The position numbers and the translations under genes were made by a program. From Cyanobacteria bacterium UBA11153 (GTDB lineage Bacteria; Cyanobacteriota; Cyanobacteriia; Cyanobacteriales; Coleofasciculaceae): DNA of 6,510 nucleotides. The notes under the pieces are model-generated. The model was given only the letters and a program-made list of their open reading frames with translations, was not told the origin of the DNA and did no database searches. Below, one piece after another: positions 1-4,647 of the stretch (its first letter is position 1; every line of letters begins with the position of its first letter). The DNA lies in assembly GCA_003511885.1 (NCBI GenBank), contig DOIX01000128.1, positions 3,945 through 10,454 on the forward strand, read 5' to 3'.

Positions 1-3
1 AAA

Positions 4-46
4 CCCACACCCCATCCTCACGAAAATACTTTTTCAGCAAACCCTA
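4..46 (-). repeat. 43-bp dispersed element, copy 1 (3' of the DUF4231 gene)
   Basis: Read on the minus strand, this segment begins TAGGGTTTGCTGAAAAAGT. Without gaps it matches the plus-strand segment 2406-2448 at 36 of 43 positions, the first 19 being identical. It lies about 60 bp beyond the stop codon of the DUF4231 gene, in the sense of that gene. The 19-bp core resembles an insertion-sequence or MITE end, but no transposase is present, so its nature is inferred. Confidence 0.75.
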
Positions 47-105
47 GTTATGTATATCAACTTCCTGGATATTGAAGAGGAATGTCAGGTAGGAAGACAG
101 AATCT

Positions 106-966
106 TTAATTTTTACTCTGCTCCTGCTTCTTCGACTCATTCCCTTCATCTAAGTCTATCTTCTCTTCTTCCGTCTGCCCTTCAGGTTGTACCTGTTTCA
201 AATGAATATTATTCACCTGAATGATAAAGTTTTCGATTGATTTCTTAATTTTAGTTTGACGTTTTTCTTCATCTTTCACCTCATAGCAGCGATAAGGTTT
301 TGTCACGCCCAAAACGAATTTTTCTTGTTCTGCTTCTAACAATTCAACGGTGGCGTTAGCTGATATCCATTGTTGCTGAAAAGGAAAAGAAGTAACAATA
401 CTGCTGACTATGGCGGCAATTGCTGGACAAATTACGGGAAACCACTTCAGCCAAGAAGGGGCAGATGCTAGTTTATCGAGCAAGACTAAAATCGGGGTGA
501 TTCCCGATAGAATAACTGTTGCCAATTGGGCAGTGTAGTAAATATTTCGGGCTTGCTCTCTGACCTTTTTGTAATCGTCAATTAATTCCTGGGAATATTG
601 TAACGCTTTTTCCCGTGCTGGTGCGACCATATTATCGAATGAGGTCGTCTTATCTGCCAATAGATATTTATAAATCTCAGCTTTTCGGGCTAAATTCATC
701 TCCAGACTAAGCTGCTTATAGTCCACCAACAATTTTTTATTGAGGAGGAATAAGAAAATAAAAGTCGATAACAAAATGGCAGCCCAGATAATTATAATTT
801 GCTTGCCAAGAGAAACTACGGCAATGATGATGGCTGCCACAAAAGCCGCCAAGGATAGGTACTCAAGAATCTTCAAGAAAGATAGCAAACCTCGCGTTAA
901 GAATATAGATGATTCTTCACCGGAGTTGCTAAATTGATTTTGGTTTGTCGTATCCGCACTAGTCAT
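106..966 (-). CDS. DUF4231-type four-helix membrane protein
   Basis: A 286-residue membrane protein of unknown biochemical function. Two hydrophobic helices lie near residues 36-52 and 58-76. A charged, probably helical stretch follows (about 80-142), then a second hydrophobic pair (about 146-163 and 174-193). After this comes the conserved-looking stretch FPFQQQWISANATVELLEAE (194-213) and an acidic, lysine-rich tail. The second half (about 115-245) fits DUF4231, a family of bacterial membrane proteins I believe to be related to the SLATT two-helix effectors of nucleotide-signalling systems; that relation is recalled, not tested. The reading frame stays open upstream to 1104, but the extension is low in quality and runs through a promoter-like site and a HIP1 site, so the ATG at 966 is preferred. 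No clear Shine-Dalgarno sequence precedes it. The gene is divergent from the hydrolase at 1502, and no nucleotide cyclase or SLOG gene is near. The membrane call is firm; the role is not known. Confidence 0.82.
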   Translation of the reverse strand: MTSADTTNQNQFSNSGEESSIFLTRGLLSFLKILEYLSLAAFVAAIIIAVVSLGKQIIIIWAAILLSTFIFLFLLNKKLLVDYKQLSLEMNLARKAEIYKYLLADKTTSFDNMVAPAREKALQYSQELIDDYKKVREQARNIYYTAQLATVILSGITPILVLLDKLASAPSWLKWFPVICPAIAAIVSSIVTSFPFQQQWISANATVELLEAEQEKFVLGVTKPYRCYEVKDEEKRQTKIKKSIENFIIQVNNIHLKQVQPEGQTEEEKIDLDEGNESKKQEQSKN

Positions 967-984
967 GGTATGGATATTAAAGTT

Positions 985-992
985 GCGATCGC
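985..992. repeat. HIP1 palindrome GCGATCGC
   Basis: This is an exact copy of the octameric HIP1 palindrome that is over-represented in many cyanobacterial genomes. Near-copies (CGATCG cores) also occur at about 1031, 1336 and 4021. Confidence 0.9.
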
Positions 993-997
993 ATACC

Positions 998-1006
998 ACT
1001 ATACCA
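998..1006 (-). promoter_or_regulatory. Extended -10 promoter element for the DUF4231 gene
   Basis: On the minus strand the sequence reads TGGTATAGT, a TGn extended -10 with one mismatch to TATAAT. It lies about 32 bp upstream of the chosen ATG. No -35 box is visible at standard spacing. The expected start of transcription falls on the HIP1 octamer at 985-992. The arms GGTATG (967-972) and CATACC (992-997) form a six-plus-six inverted repeat in the leader. Confidence 0.45.
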
Positions 1007-1104
1007 CGTCTATATTGGCTGTTTGGCAATTTGCGATCGATTCCTGGCATCTCTAAAATGACAAGGCGCACGATATGTAAAGGGTTTGATTGCCCAAGAG
1101 ACAA

Positions 1105-1125
1105 CTGTCAATTGTCAACTGTCAA
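1105..1125. repeat. Heptamer tandem repeat (YTGTCAA) x3
   Basis: Three 7-bp units CTGTCAA, TTGTCAA and CTGTCAA stand head to tail, followed by a partial CTG. Such heptamer arrays match the STRR class described from filamentous cyanobacteria. Confidence 0.85.
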
Positions 1126-1148
1126 CTGCTATAACTCCAGAGGGAAAG

Positions 1149-1348
1149 ATGACAGCGATACGCGCCACCAAAGCAATAGCATTAAGAGTGGCAGGAAAAG
1201 TCAAGGGAAAACACCGTTGGCAAGCGCAAAGCCCATACACCTCTCCTCTGAACTCCGAAGTCAGGTAACAGGGGTGGATGTTGCCGCCAAAATTATGGAG
1301 TTTTTACAGAAAAATACCCCTGTGGAGAAAACCCGCGATCGTTTTTAA
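1149..1348 (+). pseudogene. Doubtful small ORF, possibly frameshifted
   Basis: Two overlapping plus-strand frames look weakly protein-like. From the ATG at 1149 one frame runs about 39 residues to a stop at 1266-1268. A second frame continues to TAA at 1346-1348 and ends VDVAAKIMEFLQKNTPVEKT followed by RDRF, with plausible codon choice. A single shift between about 1200 and 1265 would join them into a protein of about 65-70 residues. GAGGG stands just before the ATG at 1149, but too close for a good ribosome-binding site. I do not recognise the product. The whole stretch may simply be repeat-rich spacer; no gene is firmly supported here. Confidence 0.22.
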
Positions 1349-1366
1349 TAGGGAATAGGGAGTGGG

Positions 1367-1380
1367 AGAGCGGATGCCCT
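1367..1380 (+). repeat. 14-bp repeat AGAGCGGATGCCCT, copy 1
   Basis: The same 14 bp recurs exactly at 4411-4424. A variant, GAGCGGAGGCATCCCT, is seen at about 5475-5490. All copies lie in spacers. This one sits inside a G-rich stretch (1351-1412) that keeps an approximate 7-bp register, with GGGAGTG at 1358 and again 35 bp on at 1393. Confidence 0.7.
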
Positions 1381-1383
1381 AAT

Positions 1384-1412
1384 GGGGAGGAGGGGAGTGG
1401 GGAGTAGGGGGG
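1384..1412 (+). promoter_or_regulatory. Four-tract G-quadruplex motif upstream of the hydrolase
   Basis: The plus strand has G-runs at 1384-1387, 1392-1395, 1399-1402 and 1407-1412, separated by loops of 4, 3 and 4 bases. This satisfies the strict G4 pattern with four possible tetrads, about 90 bp before the hydrolase ATG. The last two runs could instead pair with the C-runs at 1433-1446 (14-bp stem, two mismatches), so a hairpin and a G4 would compete. The motif is seen directly; any regulatory effect is inferred. Confidence 0.6.
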
Positions 1413-1458
1413 AGACAAAAATTTCTTCCTTATCCCCCTTATCCCCTATCCCCTGCCT

Positions 1459-1479
1459 CTCTCACCTCTCACCTCTCAC
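1459..1479 (+). repeat. Heptamer tandem repeat (CTCTCAC) x3
   Basis: Three exact head-to-tail copies of CTCTCAC end 22 bp before the hydrolase ATG, inside a pyrimidine-rich stretch (about 1424-1500). They are probably of the STRR class, lying in the leader region of the gene. Confidence 0.85.
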
Positions 1480-1501
1480 ATTTCACCTTTTATCAAAAAC
1501 T

Positions 1502-2404
1502 ATGGCTTATCAAACTTGGGACGATCGCTATAAACGTCTTGTACCAGATAAAATTCGTAACCAAGGCTGTGCCCCTCAAATTATCCAGCACAACGAAGTA
1601 ACGGAAAATGCGATAGTGTTAATCCATGGGTTAACAGATTCGTCTTATTTCATGAAGCCTATTGGTCAAGAGTTTTATCGAAATGGGTTTAATGTTGTCA
1701 TCCCATTATTACCTGGACATGGACTTAAAGATCCTGAAAAAAAGATGGCTTCAGTTAATTTAGCAGAATGGCAAAATGAAGTAAATTTTGCTGTAGATTG
1801 TGCGAAGAAACTGGGAAAAAGAGTTTCGATTGGCGGTTTATCTACAGGGGGGGCACTTAGTGTTTGGAAAGCTAGTATCAATCCTGATGATATTACAGGC
1901 GGATTGTTCTTATTTTCAGCAGCTTTAGATTTAGGCCCCGGATGGGGAGATGCGGCGGAAAGATTGCTCAGATTCAATCCTTTGGTAAATCTTGTTGATG
2001 CTGTCCAAGATAGAGTTCAAGTGGGATTAATTGGTAATAATCCCTATCGATACGCCAGAATGGATACTAATGGTGCGGCTAGATTATCCGAATTGATTAA
2101 GGAAATCGAAGATCGCTATCGCAATAAACCTAAATATAGCGATATCAATCAACCCGTTTTTATTGCTCATTCTGAATCAGATAAAGCTGCGGATATTGCT
2201 GAGTTGGATGTTTTATTTAAAAATCATCCGCGTAAAGATAAGATCCAATTTTTCCGGATTCCTAAAAAGGATAATGTTAGTCATGCTAGCATGATTCTTG
2301 TGGATAATCTTCTGTCTTCAACAGGGGCTATTTTGGAACGGAAGAATCCTTTATTTGGGGAGATGATGCGTCAAGCGGTGGAATTCTCGAAGAAGCATTT
2401 GTAA
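1502..2404 (+). CDS. Alpha/beta hydrolase (carboxylesterase or monoacylglycerol-lipase type)
   Basis: A 300-residue serine hydrolase, probably cytoplasmic since no signal peptide or membrane helix is seen. The oxyanion-hole motif HGLTDSS is at residues 42-48. The nucleophile elbow GLSTG (112-116) gives Ser114. The acid is probably Asp227 in HSESDKAAD, and the base His261 in NVSHASM. The order Ser-Asp-His and the spacing fit the carboxylesterase/monoglyceride-lipase group of the fold, which cleaves carboxylic esters; the substrate cannot be read from the sequence. The frame is open from 1382, but those 40 extra residues are translated repeats (G-runs and CTCTCAC units), so the ATG at 1502, followed by MAYQTWDDRYKRL, is chosen. 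No clear ribosome-binding site precedes it. The gene stands alone, divergent from the DUF4231 gene, with a dispersed repeat starting just after its stop. Confidence 0.9.
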   Translation: MAYQTWDDRYKRLVPDKIRNQGCAPQIIQHNEVTENAIVLIHGLTDSSYFMKPIGQEFYRNGFNVVIPLLPGHGLKDPEKKMASVNLAEWQNEVNFAVDCAKKLGKRVSIGGLSTGGALSVWKASINPDDITGGLFLFSAALDLGPGWGDAAERLLRFNPLVNLVDAVQDRVQVGLIGNNPYRYARMDTNGAARLSELIKEIEDRYRNKPKYSDINQPVFIAHSESDKAADIAELDVLFKNHPRKDKIQFFRIPKKDNVSHASMILVDNLLSSTGAILERKNPLFGEMMRQAVEFSKKHL

Positions 2405-2405
2405 T

Positions 2406-2448
2406 TAGGGTTTGCTGAAAAAGTCGGATCGTGAGGGCAGGGTGTGGG
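2406..2448 (+). repeat. 43-bp dispersed element, copy 2 (3' of the hydrolase gene)
   Basis: It starts one base after the hydrolase stop codon with TAGGGTTTGCTGAAAAAGT and matches the reverse complement of 4-46 at 36 of 43 positions. The two copies form a large inverted repeat around the divergent gene pair, each copy in the sense of the gene it follows. Confidence 0.78.
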
Positions 2449-2464
2449 GAGTAGGGATATTTTA

Positions 2465-2473
2465 TGGTATAAT
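2465..2473 (+). promoter_or_regulatory. Extended -10 promoter TGGTATAAT
   Basis: A perfect TGn-TATAAT extended -10 stands 22 bp before the ATG of the small secreted protein, implying a leader of only about 16 nt. No TTGACA-like -35 box is seen; extended -10 promoters often lack one. Confidence 0.65.
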
Positions 2474-2495
2474 CGAGAATTAATTTTAAAATATC

Positions 2496-2825
2496 ATGTT
2501 AAAATTTTTGATTCTCAAAGCCATCCGCTTGGTTGCGGTAACTTTACTCATCGCCCAAGTTACCTTTTCTCCTGCCCTAGCTGTAGAGACTAAATCTGCC
2601 GCAGAAGTTAATAATATAACCTCAGAAGTAGTGGATGGAGAGAAAATTAATCTGTCATCACCTGCGACACCAACAGAAGATGGCAAAAAAGTAACTCCAA
2701 GTAGCAAGGGCGAAAAACCGGATGCTGTTTCGACAAAGCGCTTGACTTATCCTCAGCCTCCTCATCTATATGATATGGATGCGATCGCAAAATTTAACGA
2801 TGAGTTGTATGGACAAGGAAATTGA
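2496..2825 (+). CDS. Small secreted protein of unknown function
   Basis: A 109-residue protein with a typical Sec signal peptide: a basic start (MLKFLILKAIR), a hydrophobic core at about 12-22, and a likely signal-peptidase-I cut after SPALA near residue 29. The mature part is about 80 residues, without cysteines. It begins with a polar Ser/Thr/Lys/Glu-rich linker and ends in a more conserved-looking tail with YPQPPHLYDMDAIAKFNDEL (85-104). It should act in the periplasm or thylakoid lumen. I do not recognise a characterised family, though similar short secreted proteins ending in a DMDAI-like motif seem to occur in cyanobacteria (recalled, not checked). It has its own extended -10 promoter and a terminator 22 bp beyond the stop. 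No Shine-Dalgarno sequence is seen. Confidence 0.75.
   Translation: MLKFLILKAIRLVAVTLLIAQVTFSPALAVETKSAAEVNNITSEVVDGEKINLSSPATPTEDGKKVTPSSKGEKPDAVSTKRLTYPQPPHLYDMDAIAKFNDELYGQGN
2781..2788. repeat. HIP1 palindrome GCGATCGC
   Basis: An exact HIP1 octamer inside the coding region of the small secreted protein, where it encodes part of the DAIAK motif. Confidence 0.9.
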
Positions 2826-2827
2826 TG

Positions 2828-2840
2828 GGGCTTTAAGCCC
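2828..2840. repeat. Small inverted repeat GGGCTTTAAGCCC
   Basis: Six-base arms around one central base, directly after the stop codon of the secreted-protein gene and 7 bp before the terminator palindrome. It may be an accessory 3'-end hairpin. Confidence 0.5.
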
Positions 2841-2847
2841 TAATCAT

Positions 2848-2873
2848 AAAATCCCCCGAATTCGGGGGATTTT
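2848..2873. terminator. Bidirectional intrinsic terminator between converging genes
   Basis: A perfect 26-bp palindrome: AAAA, then TCCCCCGAA, mirrored exactly to TTCGGGGGA and TTTT. The GC-rich stem with an A-run on one side and a T-run on the other reads as a rho-independent terminator in both directions. It lies 22 bp after the stop of the secreted-protein gene (plus) and 21 bp after the stop of the FKBP gene (minus), so it should serve both. Confidence 0.88.
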
Positions 2874-2894
2874 CAAAAACAGCTTCTTCAGCCT

Positions 2895-3458
2895 TCAACT
2901 GCTAACCTCTAGCAGCTCAACATCAAAAATCAGAGTAGCGTTAGGAGGAATGACACCACCAGCGCCACTGGCACCATAACCTAATTTTGGCGGTATAATG
3001 AGCTGCCTCCGCCCACCGACTTTCATCGTCGCCACGCCTTCATCCCAGCCTTTAATCACTTGTCCAACTCCAATTATGAAGGAAAAAGGACTATTGCGAT
3101 CGCGGGAACTATCAAATTTCTTCCCATTCTCTAGAGTACCTGTGTAGTGTACCACTACTTTTTTACCCGTTTGAGGGCTATTTCCCTCTCCTACCTTCAA
3201 ATCTATATACTTCAAACCGGAGGGAGTCGTAATCGTTTCTTGTCCTTCTGTCTGCTCGCTATTTGCCTCAGTACTCATGGCTGTTGGTTTTGTATCGTTA
3301 GTGGATGGGTTTTTACTCTTTGTCTCGCTTACCACAGTAGTTTGACTCTCCGTGGTTTGCTTTGATTGAGAAGTGCTATTTCCAGGATTGAATTGTCCTA
3401 CAAGTAATAATAACCCACATACTACTATAACCCCTAAACTGATTAAAATAGCTTTCAA
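2895..3458 (-). CDS. Membrane-anchored FKBP-type peptidyl-prolyl cis-trans isomerase
   Basis: A 187-residue protein that catalyses cis-trans isomerisation of X-proline bonds, probably acting as a folding helper in the periplasm or thylakoid lumen. An uncleaved-looking N-terminal helix (about 4-21) is followed by a Ser/Thr/Gln/Lys linker (about 24-78) and a single FKBP domain (about 79-187). Counterparts of the FKBP12 active-site residues are all present: Tyr105 (HYTG), Phe115-Asp116 (KFDSS), Val134-Ile135 (GQVIKGW), Trp138, Tyr161 (LGYG), Ile170 and Phe178 (IFDVELL), so an active enzyme is expected. Cys14 (VVC) lacks the small residue at -1 wanted by a lipobox. The start codon is TTG, placed by a perfect AGGAGG eight bases upstream; no ATG in frame has a comparable signal. 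It is a single gene, convergent with the secreted-protein gene. Confidence 0.94.
   Translation of the reverse strand: MKAILISLGVIVVCGLLLLVGQFNPGNSTSQSKQTTESQTTVVSETKSKNPSTNDTKPTAMSTEANSEQTEGQETITTPSGLKYIDLKVGEGNSPQTGKKVVVHYTGTLENGKKFDSSRDRNSPFSFIIGVGQVIKGWDEGVATMKVGGRRQLIIPPKLGYGASGAGGVIPPNATLIFDVELLEVSS
3096..3103. repeat. HIP1 palindrome GCGATCGC
   Basis: An exact HIP1 octamer within the FKBP coding region, in the codons for the SSRDR stretch. Confidence 0.9.
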
Positions 3459-3466
3459 AATCTCTA

Positions 3467-3472
3467 CCTCCT
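3467..3472 (-). promoter_or_regulatory. Perfect Shine-Dalgarno AGGAGG fixing the FKBP start
   Basis: The minus strand reads AGGAGG, then an 8-base spacer (TAGAGATT), then the TTG start at 3458-3456. It is the strongest ribosome-binding site in the window and decides the non-ATG start. Confidence 0.88.
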
Positions 3473-3489
3473 AAATTGTTTTTGGTTGC

Positions 3490-3510
3490 TTGTGGTTTGT
3501 GGTTTGTGGT
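3490..3510. repeat. Heptamer tandem repeat (TTGTGGT) x3
   Basis: Three exact 7-bp copies with degenerate units after them (TTGTTTT, TGGTTGT). The array lies between the FKBP ribosome-binding site and a TATAAT box, so it probably falls in the 5' leader of that mRNA. Confidence 0.88.
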
Positions 3511-3530
3511 TTGTTTTTGGTTGTTGGTCA

Positions 3531-3536
3531 ATTATA
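3531..3536 (-). promoter_or_regulatory. Possible -10 box TATAAT for the FKBP gene
   Basis: The minus strand carries an exact TATAAT 73 bp upstream of the FKBP start codon. No -35 box is seen at 16-18 bp. If used, the leader would contain the TTGTGGT array. Confidence 0.4.
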
Positions 3537-3548
3537 ACTGGGAATCAG

Positions 3549-3562
3549 TTTTGCCTTTTGCC
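3549..3562. repeat. Heptamer tandem repeat (TTTTGCC) x2
   Basis: Two exact TTTTGCC units followed by the partial copy TTTTGAA. This is the same 7-bp period as the other arrays, though not in register with the one at 3490. Confidence 0.7.
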
Positions 3563-3579
3563 TTTTGAATTGGTGACTT

Positions 3580-3903
3580 TTAACGCCAGAGTTTGTTTTC
3601 TAAATCTCGGACTTGACGTTCTAGTCGGTCAATTCTACCACGTAATTCATCCATTTCAGTTTGGCGAGGAACACCTAAATCCTGCAATATGTTACGAAGT
3701 TGGCGTTCCATGTTAGCTTCAAAGTTGCCTTGTTCCGATTTCATCTGCTGTAACATATCATCGACAAAGCCTTTTGCTTGATCTGGGTTTATTTTGCCAT
3801 TTTTTACCCATTCATCGCTAACTTCTCGCAGTTTATCTGCCACCATTGAGGTGGTGCCAACACCAACCATCAGTAATTGTTTGATCCAGTCGTTATTATC
3901 CAT
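3580..3903 (-). CDS. Phasin-like coiled-coil protein
   Basis: A 107-residue, largely helical, highly charged protein without signal peptide. The N-terminal part (about 7-23, IKQLLMVGVGTTSMVAD) is a mildly hydrophobic amphipathic helix. The middle (KLREVSDEWVKNGKINPDQAK) and the C-terminal coiled coil (MDELRGRIDRLERQVRDLEN) look like the small phasin-family proteins of cyanobacteria, related to the PhaF-type regulators of polyhydroxyalkanoate granules. The family name is recalled from the pattern; granule binding is not shown here, and no PHA synthesis gene is in the window. The frame opens with a TTG at 3918, but the ATG at 3903 has AGGA seven bases upstream and is preferred. It is divergent from the zinc-ribbon gene across a heptamer array. 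Confidence 0.85.
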   Translation of the reverse strand: MDNNDWIKQLLMVGVGTTSMVADKLREVSDEWVKNGKINPDQAKGFVDDMLQQMKSEQGNFEANMERQLRNILQDLGVPRQTEMDELRGRIDRLERQVRDLENKLWR

Positions 3904-3910
3904 ATTATGT

Positions 3911-3914
3911 TCCT
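3911..3914 (-). promoter_or_regulatory. Ribosome-binding site AGGA selecting the ATG of the phasin-like gene
   Basis: On the minus strand AGGA stands seven bases before the ATG at 3903 and between this ATG and the alternative TTG at 3918. It supports the shorter 107-residue form. Confidence 0.6.
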
Positions 3915-3923
3915 GCAATCAAA

Positions 3924-4004
3924 GGGTGTGGGGTGTGGGCGGGAGAGTTTGGAGTTTTGAATTGGGACTCTTGCTCGTTCCCTCTTCCCTGTTCCCTCTT
4001 CCCT
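3924..4004. repeat. Long degenerate 7-bp array filling the phasin/zinc-ribbon spacer
   Basis: Read in steps of seven from 3924, the units are GGGTGTG, GGGTGTG, GGCGGGA, GAGTTTG, GAGTTTT, GAATTGG, GACTCTT, GCTCGTT, CCCTCTT, CCCTGTT, CCCTCTT and CCCT. The register is kept for 81 bp while the unit changes along the array. The end is an exact 14-bp duplication (3977-3990 and 3991-4004). It is of the STRR type and lies between two divergent start codons. Confidence 0.75.
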
Positions 4005-4029
4005 ACTATTAACTTTAACGCGATCGAAA

Positions 4030-4398
4030 ATGCAAAACTGTCCCCGTTGCCATCAGTCTATTCATCGTAACGCACTTAACTGTCCTCATTGCGGCACAGT
4101 CCTCAAAGCTTACGGTCATCCAGGTATTACTTTACACCGAGCTGAGGAAGATAATTTTTTATGCCAAACTTGTGCTTACCATGCGGATGATACCTGCAAT
4201 TTTCCCAAACGCCCTCACGCCAAGGATTGTACTCTCTATCAGGATGTCTCTAAACCTCAGCTAGATGCGAACCCTATTTATACTCCCCGCTCTAATCTCC
4301 TCCAATCCATCAAGTTCTGGTTTCAGCGTAACCCAGCTTTGGTGGCTTTGTTCGTTTTAATCTCAGCTAGCCTTTTACTTGCTGTCATTTCTCGCTGA
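4030..4398 (+). CDS. Tail-anchored protein with two cysteine clusters (zinc ribbon)
   Basis: A 122-residue protein. The N-terminus is a classic zinc ribbon with Cys4-x2-Cys7 and Cys18-x2-Cys21 (NCPRCHQ, NCPHCGT). A second cluster, Cys45, Cys48, Cys56 and Cys67 (CQTCAYHADDTC and AKDC), may bind another zinc, perhaps with histidines nearby (His51, His63). A linker follows, then one membrane helix at about 103-120 and only two residues after it, so the protein should be tail-anchored with its zinc domains in the cytoplasm. It resembles a conserved cyanobacterial zinc-ribbon protein (recalled), of unknown function. ATG at 4030 follows GCGATCGAAA; no ribosome-binding site is apparent. It is transcribed alone. 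Confidence 0.85.
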   Translation: MQNCPRCHQSIHRNALNCPHCGTVLKAYGHPGITLHRAEEDNFLCQTCAYHADDTCNFPKRPHAKDCTLYQDVSKPQLDANPIYTPRSNLLQSIKFWFQRNPALVALFVLISASLLLAVISR

Positions 4399-4438
4399 GT
4401 GGGGACTGGTAGAGCGGATGCCCTGGTGGGGACTGGTA
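4399..4438 (+). repeat. 27-bp tandem unit including AGAGCGGATGCCCT, copy 2
   Basis: GTGGGGACTGGTA occurs at 4399-4411 and again at 4426-4438, 27 bp apart, with the 14-bp dispersed motif (4411-4424) between. It starts directly after the stop codon of the zinc-ribbon gene. Confidence 0.75.
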
Positions 4439-4445
4439 CAGAAGA

Positions 4446-4472
4446 TTAACAAAAATAATTGTCAGTTGTTAA
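4446..4472. repeat. AT-rich inverted repeat TTAACAA/TTGTTAA
   Basis: Seven-base arms at 4446-4452 and 4466-4472 lie after the zinc-ribbon gene and are followed by an A-run rather than a T-run. A terminator role is therefore not supported on the plus strand. Confidence 0.35.
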
Positions 4473-4489
4473 AAAATTAAGTCGATCGT

Positions 4490-4612
4490 AGACAAAAAAA
4501 GGCAAAGGCTCTAAACTATGTTTTGGTCAAACAATTCGTCTAGAGCCTTATGAATCTGAAGCGACTGCAATCGCTCCAGGAACCCCTGCGACATTACTTG
4601 TGCCGGGAGTCA
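4490..4612 (-). ncRNA. Candidate small RNA of about 120 nt (or leaderless 21-residue ORF)
   Basis: On the minus strand a promoter-like pair, TTGACG (4642-4647) and TACAAT (4618-4623) with an 18-bp spacer, predicts a transcript starting near 4611. About 60 nt on, a 9-bp stem (4541-4549 with 4505-4513, closing AAGGCTCTA/TAGAGCCTT) is followed four bases later by seven Ts (4500-4494), an intrinsic terminator in outline. The transcript would also hold an ORF from ATG at 4613 to TAA at 4548 (21 residues, starting MTPGTSNVAG), with no ribosome-binding site, so it would be leaderless. No known small-RNA family is recognised. It is divergent from the three-gene membrane cluster. Confidence 0.4.
4505..4549 (-). 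terminator. Terminator-like hairpin on the minus strand
   Basis: Arms of nine exact bases enclose a 27-base loop that itself holds GTTT/AAAC. On the minus strand TGCC and a seven-T run follow. The long loop and the four-base gap before the Ts make it weaker than a textbook terminator. On the plus strand it is preceded by As and has no T-run after it. Confidence 0.45.
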
Positions 4613-4617
4613 TTTTT

Positions 4618-4647
4618 ATTGTATGTCTTCGCCACAAGTATCGTCAA
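4618..4647 (-). promoter_or_regulatory. Minus-strand promoter TTGACG-18-TACAAT
   Basis: Each hexamer differs from the sigma-70 consensus by one base, with an 18-bp spacer. It points away from the membrane-gene cluster and toward the hairpin at 4505-4549. Confidence 0.5.

Noticed and set aside
967..1104. 46-residue N-terminal extension of the DUF4231 gene
   Set aside because: It crosses an extended -10 box, a HIP1 site and the edge of a heptamer array, and lacks a start signal; the ATG at 966 fits better.
1382..1501. 40-residue N-terminal extension of the hydrolase
   Set aside because: The residues (GRRGVGSRG, SPLSPIPCLSHLSPL) are translated G-runs and heptamer repeats; the conserved-looking protein starts at MAYQTW.
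1675..1977. 100-residue minus-strand ORF inside the hydrolase
   Set aside because: Antisense shadow of a gene with a clear catalytic triad; no own start signal.
2486..2707. Minus-strand ORF over the secreted-protein gene
   Set aside because: Antisense shadow; the plus strand has a signal peptide, promoter and terminator.
3905..4029. CRISPR-like array
   Set aside because: Repeats are 7-14 bp without unique spacers of fixed length; it is a simple tandem array.
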